From the NCBI GenBank assembly GCA_037576195.1, contig CM075104.1, positions 6,578,775 through 6,642,774 on the forward strand: DNA of 64,000 bases. The letters run 5' to 3'. Within the stretch, counting starts at the first letter, position 1. Each line of letters opens with the position of its first letter. The translations under genes were made by a program, and so were the position numbers. Origin of the DNA: Phytoseiulus persimilis. Its lineage: Eukaryota; Arthropoda; Arachnida; Mesostigmata; Phytoseiidae. Of the stretch, positions 57,201 through 64,000 are shown piece by piece. The notes under the pieces were generated by a model. It did no database searches. It was not told the origin of the DNA and was given only the letters and a program-made list of their open reading frames with translations.

Positions 57201-60200
57201 ATCGTCACAGGTGTCAGGAATTCTGAGCAGACGCGATGCGGAAGGTTCCACAAAACTCAAGGAAGTCGATTGAGTGTCCGAATCCTATGAATAAGAGGTC
57301 GTGAAACTTCTTCGACATTGGCCCCCGAGGGGGCCGCAGCCATAGCTCGCCGAGGAGGTCCGAGTGGGGCTGGAGTGTATGATCAGACCGGAGCGAAAAT
57401 ATCTTCAATTTACGATGGAAACGTGGGAAGGCGATGTTCGACACCCCTTGCTACCCATCGGAAGCCCGGCACACAGTTTGTCGACCCCTGCTCTAGATGA
57501 TCGAGTTCCCCGCGAGCAATCGGAGCGATACGATCTTGTGGGCTGCCGGAAACGCCGCTGGGATAATCAAATGCTTGGCTAACCGCGAAAATTTTCGGAA
57601 CCCATCGTCATCGTTGCCGGGAGTTCCTGAGAGCCTTCATCTTGCATGTCCCAGATCATCCCCGAGAATACGAGCATTTTTCGAGAACGCCGACTCGGTC
57701 ATGAATTGAGCAGTCTCGTGCGGCGGACCGTAGCTTTGTCATCCACCACGCGTCACTGCCGCATCCCGGATTTCGTCGAGGGTGTGATCATATGACGCCT
57801 GGACGGGTGATTCCGTGCCTCCGAACGAGAGAGTTTCCGAGTATTCCCGACTCGAAAAAATCTTTCGCCCCTCCTAATCTCGGAAACACATTTCCAGCAG
57901 TAACTCTCCTCAAACTAAACATTCTCCAACTCTAGAGGGGTTTCTTGGTCCATGTTCACACCGAGGGGGCTGGTGGTCGTGGCGCCTATTCTGAATAACA
58001 GGGATTTGAATGAGAGAGAATATGCATATCTTCATAGATTTCAGCCTTCTCGAATAAATTCATATTCATGAACATGGAAAATGCCAACTCTGAATGACGA
58101 CCAATTCCTGTTTTTGACCGTCGAGGGCGGCTTTCCCGGGTTCGGCGGTCCTGTAAAAGCTCCTCCGACTTCGTCGAGGCATCATGTTCCTGCTGTTTGA
58201 TAGTTCCGCGAATACCGGGGCGAGCCTCTCGCGGTAAACTGTAGTGCGTAACTTCCGTAGCTGTAGGCTCGTGTCAACGGGATGCTTGTATGATACGGAT
58301 CCGAAACGAACGGTCGTATCCCCAGAGAGTTTTTATGCGATGACGCCCGAATATGCTCAGATTCATGGGGGATATCGAACAAGAATCTGAAAGAGGCGGA
58401 ATCACGAAACGCGACGGTCACCTCGACCGATGGCCATGAGGGAAGACAAACGGCGGAGACTGCAACAGCAGTAGGAAGGCATAAGGAAACGGGAACGAGG
58501 GAAAACAGCTCGTGCCGGATGCACCAAAATGACGATCAGCATCGATCGGTGAGACCTCAGGATGAAAATCCGAGGCTTTTTCTCGGCCCTTCTTGAGAGG
58601 GATTGGACCCGGTCAGCGTCATCAAAAAACGGATTTCCATGAGCGTCCGCGATATCAAGTGTTCACTGTAGGGGAGGACCTCTCGTCGGTAGATATGGCA
58701 TAATTCATCTGGGAACGCCGACGTCATCGTGCTGCTCGCAGACGATCAATCGGAGGTGTCGCACGATGGACCGCTTGCGAATGAGGGAGCTTCGTCAACT
58801 TCTGAGGAGCAGCAGAACGACCTCATCCCGTTGTTCACTGAGATCCTCAACTGAATCTTGCCCACTGTGTTCATAAGATACCCGGGAAGGACATACAGAG
58901 ATTTCCAGCCTTTCGTCCATCCTTTCATCGGGTCCATCATTGGAATTATAGCTCCAAGTCATCGACGAAGAGCTCACAGTTTGAAGCTGAGATCTTCGTC
59001 AACTTCGTAAACTCCCCTCCGGGCGCCGAGGACATATGCCCCGTTTCTTCGGTGAGCTCCGGGCGCTTCATCGAAAGCTATTCAATATCTACAAATGTGT
59101 CGAGCAAATCGTGGTCACACTGAAAACTCTACACCCACATCAGACCTCGATGAGAGCTCTACGCCTGAGCGGACGTTGGCCTGCAGCCAACCCGAGCCTG
59201 GTGTGAAATCCGAGCGAAAGTCTCTAGAAAGTGCAAGCTGCTAATCGGGCGGAACCGGCAAGCTCGGAACTGGCTGTTCACGAGACCCCTCACACGGAAG
59301 GAGTTCAAAGAAAACCGAGATGATCGGGATACATACGCACTGTTCTGAGATCAACTGGGAAGACAGCTCTCGCCTCCGTCCCGGAGAACTTTCCAATCGA
59401 GACCCGATATGAAAATACCCGCCTCAGATACGCCTCGCAGGTAAGGGTTTTCGCTCGATCCAAAGGGCCCACAGATTCCCTGTATCAGAATCGCAAGCTG
59501 AGTTGAATTTCATGGCCGATGTTCACCACGATGAACTCCAGCATATTGCTTCTTGGCCTCCACTCTCCCCTCATCGACAGAGTTCTTCCATGGAGCTCAT
59601 CACGCTGTTTGTTTCCAATCATGACAACTTTCCGTGCATGTTCTGTTGCTGCGAGTCGAACTCAGGGATCTTTTGTGGATGTCCGAATGCGATTCTAACG
59701 ATCAGAATCCCGAGCTTACGTCCGGACTCGTCCGGTTCTCGTCATCACTCTCTCTTAGATCCCACAATTATGACGAAAACAGCGATTGAAGAGATGTCAG
59801 CAACAGAGCAATGCAAGGAGCAGAACAAAGGAGCTCATTGTGGTGAACAGCCGTACTCGGAAGTCTTGTTCGTCCACCTTCAATACTTCCAATACTGAAA
59901 TTCGCCGTTCCCCGTCCCAGGGGCCATGATTGGCAGGTACTCATGCCGCCCCTGTTTGCGCGCCTCAACCTCAGGAGGTTTTCCCGACCCTTGCTCACAC
60001 TGTAACGTTCAAAAAGATGAGGAGGCAAAATAGAAGTGCATGGAAGGTTGACGGAGGGCTTCGCGGTCTGGATCTCATTGGAGTCATTTGCTGGTTCTTG
60101 AGCAGAATTTCTCAGCTTCATAATCATGGAACACCCGCCATCCCGAGCTCGGAATCTCGAATCCGTGCGCGCGCAGGTTAGGTTTCTGCTCTAGTAGGAT

Positions 60201-61785
60201 CTCCGTTCGTAGGGCAAAATGAATCTCTGATAGCTCGAAAAAAAATTGGATTGGTAGAATTTTATGTTCGGGAACGTTAGGAGTTCGAATCCAGCTGACA
60301 GTAGGCGTTCGCCACCTTCGCTCGACATAATTGATGGGGTAACCTAATGTGTTTGTTCGCTCGTCAAGTCCGATTCCTGTGGTACATGGAGAAATACTGC
60401 GCATCGTGATCCTCTTTTTTCCCTGGGTCCCGCTTGATAGATCAGGCTGGACTCTCGTTTAGAACTTCGCCCGTCTTGGGAAAGATATCACGTGACAAGT
60501 CCAGGAATCCGCCACCATTCGTTCCGCTATTTATCATTCCACATCCCACAAATATGGTCTGAGCTGCGGACCAGAGATACGAATGATAATACCGACAATT
60601 TTGATGACTGAGTCGATTTGGTTCCCTGTAGTATCTTTCATGAGGGAAGAATAGTGCAACGGCATTCAAAAAAATTTGAATCTATGACAAGCCATTAGGC
60701 AAGTGCCCTGTACCAACTCTGACGTTTATTCACAAGTCTTAAATCGATCTACCAGATCGATTATTCAGTTGGTGAATTACTTGATAAATAAATACAGGCG
60801 ACCTACAATTTCGGCTGACGCTGATCATTTTTCTATTTACATTGGCACTTTGGTCCTCACTCAACAAAAATCTATCAATGGATGAGTTCGAGACGAGGTT
60901 CGAAAGACGATGGCGACGCGCCTCCTTTTTTTTCGGGAAAATCCAAGTCAACGCTCCAATACGGATCGGTAAGTACCGTGAAGCAACCTATCTGCGGATC
61001 GCTCATCAAAACGAAGGAACATTTGGAATGATTGAAATCAGACTCATCGTGTCTGTGCCACGGCACTATATACAGTTTTTTTTTCAGCTGCGGACGAGAT
61101 TTGTCGGGATGGAAGACTGCTACTAAACATTGTTCCTTCCTAAAACTTTGAAAACTTCGATCTGTCTCGCTTGGGTCTTCCTTGTCTAGTATGGAACCTC
61201 GAACTCAATCGCTCCGGCACCCTGAGATGCTGATGGGGAACCTGATAAGTCGCGCTGTGGGATGAATTTGGAATATTTGAATGAATTTCGAGAATCGAGG
61301 GGGAATACTATGATATCATACCTGAGGCCAGGAGACAGTGAACCAAGTGGCGGTGGTTCTAGCCATCACGAATACGACAAGCTCACTGAACTCAGTGCCC
61401 GGTTTCATAACGAACCGTTCGGAGACACAATCATATTGAAAACTATGAAAACGATAAGAACTGCTCAGCTCGGAAGAAAACTTCGACTGTTTGCAAGTCA
61501 TCGGCAGCCACAATCAGTCTAGGATGGAAGTTCTGGACTGAATAAATACTTCTGATCATCTCGGGGGAATTGACCAGATGCCAAAGGCCTTGCTCCTCCC
61601 GTTGGTGACTTTGGACAGTTCATGACGGACCCGCGCATTCGGGGAGAAGTCCCAAGGAGGGCAGAATGGCTTGCTCTACGATTCAGAAGGATCTGTTTGC
61701 TGTCAGGTTTTGGACTAGTTGCACGTAGGGGTTCTGTGGGTTGACGTCGAATAAACACGATCTCCATGTTCGACCTACGCATCTA
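54222..61785. other. intergenic region without supported genes
   Basis: A 7.5-kb gap between the LRR gene and C1GALT1. Open frames on both strands (for example minus 56512-56838, plus 59503-59898, minus 60442-60669 and 61316-61513) have no recognised domain. A promoter-like interval near 55150-55670 is listed separately. Confidence 0.5.
55150..55670. promoter_or_regulatory. promoter-like interval upstream of the LRR gene
   Basis: It shows GGCTGAATGGCTGGATGGTT-type runs (55362-55385), CTAGCCGGCTAG, and GCTTGCTTACGCGCTTACTC repeats with high CpG, like the intervals before FNDC3 and AGFG1. It could hold the first exon of the LRR gene about 1 kb downstream on the minus strand. No start site is visible. 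Confidence 0.25.
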
Positions 61786-61962
61786 TCACGATTTGAGTTG
61801 CCCGCTGTCATTAGAATCGGCCGGCGATGACGCATCTACAGGTGCGATGTAGTGATCAACGCCAAAGGGTCGTAAGTGATACAACAAATACTCCATGATG
61901 TACATCATGTTCGGCGAAACGTAGTGGAACGAGATAGCCGTGTCTGAGCAACAGTCCATGCC
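61786..61962 (-). CDS. C1GALT1: C1GALT1 last exon
   Basis: The acceptor CCCACTGTTCCAG precedes [20 protein letters not shown], then [17 protein letters not shown], ending SGQLKS and TGA (61788-61786). The tail is slightly longer than vertebrate homologues. Confidence 0.94.
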   Translation of the reverse strand, partial: GMDCCSDTAISFHYVSPNMMYIMEYLLYHLRPFGVDHYIAPVDASSPADSNDSGQLKS

Positions 61963-63944
61963 CTGGAACAGTGGGAAATAGTTTGAGCCGAGGCTGTGTG
62001 AAGACTTTCGGCCAGAAGAAAGTTCACTCTCTCAAGAGATTCCCTCCGAACGGAGAGGGTGCTCGAATTGTACCCCTCGGAGGAAGCGCTTGGAATACGT
62101 ACATTTTTGGCGGGGTAATAAGTGTAGTTCCAGAACCAGAAGTCCGGTGGCATGTGTCCCGGTATGATGTGAGCTTCAGGAGCCAAAGGAAAGAACCTCC
62201 CGCGACCCCCGTCGTCTCGGGAGTCACCGGCCGCGATCCCAAGCTCGTAGAAACATTTCCCCAGTTCTACGTCTTCAGCTCCTCGATGGTCGCGACGGCA
62301 TTTCGCCGAGTCGCTACGCACGCCGTTCTCGACAAACCTGAAAAACTTTGAACCTGAATACCGAGATTCTCGTGTCCCTTACGAACAGTAAAAGTCATTC
62401 GAATGTGGGAATCGAACGCTGATCGTTGAATCGGTGAATGAGCGGAGTTTCCTCGTTATTAGATATCAATCTAATAAGTTTCCATTACATCAAATGATTT
62501 ATTGACCATCTGCTCTCAAGCATCAGTCCTCTCGATCCCATTCCTGAAGCTTCGACGTTTTTTCGATCGTTCGACTCCTTTCTGAAGGCGGACATGAGTT
62601 GTTCCGTCTCCCCGTATGTTAGGGAATTCTCCAGAGAGGAAGTTGATAAGAGCTCGATAACCATCCTTCCAGGAGTAGGCTGTGCTATATCGGGAAGACT
62701 CGATAACGAATCCCCAACGCGTCCTAACCTCCTCCGGAGCGAAGCTCGCAATTGACAGATAGATAACGTCAGGTTCACACGAGGGAACCCCATACAGGGC
62801 ATCGATTTTCGTCCGCTGAACTTCCCGATTGGGCAACTGTTTGCTATTTTCGGGGCTCTCCCACGAGACCGTTGCGTGCCTGGCGCGTGACGCACACACA
62901 ACGGATCCTCTTTGATCCCAAAATAAGTTCCATTCCTGCCAAGCTCCCACTCCTGTTCTGATTCAACGGAGCATCGGCTCACAGGACCAGCTCTTTACAG
63001 CCCGCAAATTTCATTAGGCCTCCGGCCCCGATTGGAGATTCGGAGTCACGCTAACGTGCTCAACGTGTTGCGTGTCCCGGAACTCGGCCCACGTCCCCTC
63101 CGCTCCCTCTCGTTTCGCCCGATCCAGCAGGAAGGATTGAAATCCTCGAGAGAACTTCACGACGTGCCGATGATTTCCGTCGTGCACCCTCAAATAATTA
63201 GAAGTGTGTCTCACCTTCTCAGTGCTTCTTTCGACATCACGTATCCCGCGCCGCCGCTCATGTAGCCCTGCGGCACGAAAGGGCGGAATCTATGTCCGAA
63301 ATAGATGGGATCCGAAGAGTTCTGACCACTGAGGAAATAACGGAGATTCTCGACGACGATGTAGGTGTCGTCATCTGCTTTCAGGAACCAGTCTGCCTTG
63401 TCACGATAGTTGTCGTATATCTGAAAACGAGCAGCAAACGCCTCAGTCGGAGCCCATACGCGTGGTAGATATTCATTGTTCAAATGCACGGATCCGTGGA
63501 CCTCGCATCGTTCAAATGCGACGGCGCGACGACGGAATCGGACAGGTACGCTTCGACAGACGACTGCCAGTCCCAACCGATGAGTGCAGCATCCGAATCG
63601 AGCGGAGGATCGTTGCCGCCCGTTTGGTCCGAGGGAATCCACGCTCAGCCGTGCCGGATGGCCTTCAACTACGTTCCGAATGTTCGAGTCGCGGACGGGA
63701 CTCACCTCATTCAGAGAGAGTTTCGTTTTCTCCCACAGATGATCTCGATCCTCATGGCCGATGGGGAGCGCAATAGATGGCAGCTTGTCATCCTTGACAG
63801 AGCTCATGAACAGCAAATGATCACAGCGCTTCCCCCACGTCGCTTTCACGTGGGCTGCCTTCGTCCAGTGGGTTTGCGGAGAGGTGAGAACGAAACAGAG
63901 AATGCGAACTTTTCTAGCCAAGTCTTCGGCGAGGTCGCCGTAAT
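61786..63944 (-). CDS. C1GALT1: C1GALT1, core 1 beta-1,3-galactosyltransferase (3' four exons)
   Basis: Exons 63944-63706, 63420-63215, 62337-62103 and 61962-61786 join in phase and give about 285 residues of the usual 360 or so. The enzyme transfers galactose from UDP-Gal to GalNAc-O-Ser/Thr in the Golgi lumen, making the core 1 (T) O-glycan; it belongs to GT31. Visible hallmarks: [15 protein letters not shown] with [10 protein letters not shown], the metal-binding DDD in [36 protein letters not shown], the catalytic-domain [19 protein letters not shown] and [12 protein letters not shown]. The cytoplasmic tail and signal-anchor exon lie beyond the right edge, so the start is not in the window. 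The family requires the chaperone Cosmc in vertebrates; whether this one does cannot be told. Confidence 0.95.
62103..62337 (-). CDS. C1GALT1: C1GALT1 exon with [10 protein letters not shown]
   Basis: The acceptor AAGTTTTTCAG precedes (R)[18 protein letters not shown]; then [16 protein letters not shown] and [12 protein letters not shown], with donor GTACGT (phase 0). Confidence 0.94.
62338..63214 (-). other. C1GALT1 intron
   Basis: An 877-bp intron between the DDD and EDVELG exons. The open frames inside (62485-62982, 63014-63214) show no GT31 motif and are intronic. Confidence 0.85.
63215..63420 (-). CDS. C1GALT1: C1GALT1 exon with DDD motif
   Basis: The acceptor GCTCGTTTTCAG precedes [20 protein letters not shown]; it ends SKEALR plus AG | GTGAGA (phase 2). 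It carries the nucleotide-sugar/metal site and the [10 protein letters not shown] acceptor-side motif. Confidence 0.95.
63706..63944 (-). CDS. C1GALT1: C1GALT1 exon, start of catalytic domain
   Basis: The acceptor CCTTTTCTTTACAG ends at 63945. The exon begins with two bases of a split codon and then [20 protein letters not shown], ending KTKLSLNE | GTGAGT (phase 0). Confidence 0.93.
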
Positions 63945-64000
63945 CTGTAAAGAAAAGGCCACGATTTAGGCGTGCGAATTCGAGTTTCCTGGTCGGATCA

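Noticed and set aside
60205-60300. tRNA-like GTTCGAATCC box
   Set aside because: No A box at the right distance and no acceptor stem pairing.
1-64000. CRISPR arrays, prokaryotic operons, rRNA or viral genes
   Set aside because: None seen. The tandem arrays have no spacer-repeat structure, and all convincing genes have introns and animal homologues.

Overview
This is an animal (eukaryotic) genomic window. Its coding content is split into exons bounded by GT/AG splice sites, most introns have arthropod-like sizes (about 50 bp to 7 kb), and there is no operon structure. Base composition is near 50% GC and I found no recognisable transposon coding sequence. The protein sequences look like a divergent arthropod. 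A mesostigmatid/phytoseiid-type mite would fit, but that is inference only.

Four gene models can be supported, all on the minus strand. (1) Positions 25546 down to 82: the 5' two-fifths or so of an FNDC3A/FNDC3B-type gene (fibronectin type III domain-containing 3). Seven exons were joined by hand with matching phases. The gene runs off the left edge just after its first FN3 domain begins. (2) Positions 48901 down to 41646: a complete AGFG1/Drongo-type ArfGAP gene, eight exons, 618 predicted residues, from zinc-finger ArfGAP domain to a C-terminal NPFL. (3) Positions 54221 down to 52110: a leucine-rich-repeat protein resembling F-box/LRR (FBXL12-like) proteins. Its last two exons are solid, the two upstream exons are tentative, and the N-terminus is not found. 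(4) Positions 63944 down to 61786: the last four exons of C1GALT1, core 1 beta-1,3-galactosyltransferase (GT31). Its membrane-anchor exon lies beyond the right edge.

The rest is intron and intergenic DNA. The 26.1-41.6 kb gap holds no gene I can support, but it is the repeat-bearing part of the window: a 600-bp fold-back inverted repeat, an 18-bp perfect hairpin, a 45-bp minisatellite with an inverted satellite block 2 kb away, a 196-bp MITE-like element, and a 29-bp minisatellite of nine copies. Stretches just upstream of the two well-defined start codons (FNDC3 and AGFG1) share a distinctive composition (GGCT/CAGT/CTCG tetranucleotide runs). Similar stretches inside FNDC3 introns and upstream of the LRR gene may be promoters.

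The genes have no shared pathway: secretory-pathway glycosylation (C1GALT1), endocytic/RNA-related trafficking (AGFG1), an ER/Golgi-tail-anchored FN3 protein (FNDC3) and possibly ubiquitin ligase substrate recognition (LRR protein). I did not find a convincing new biological system. The most useful results are the reconstructed gene structures, including an 80-residue phase-symmetric exon in FNDC3 and the 63-bp terminal exon of AGFG1.
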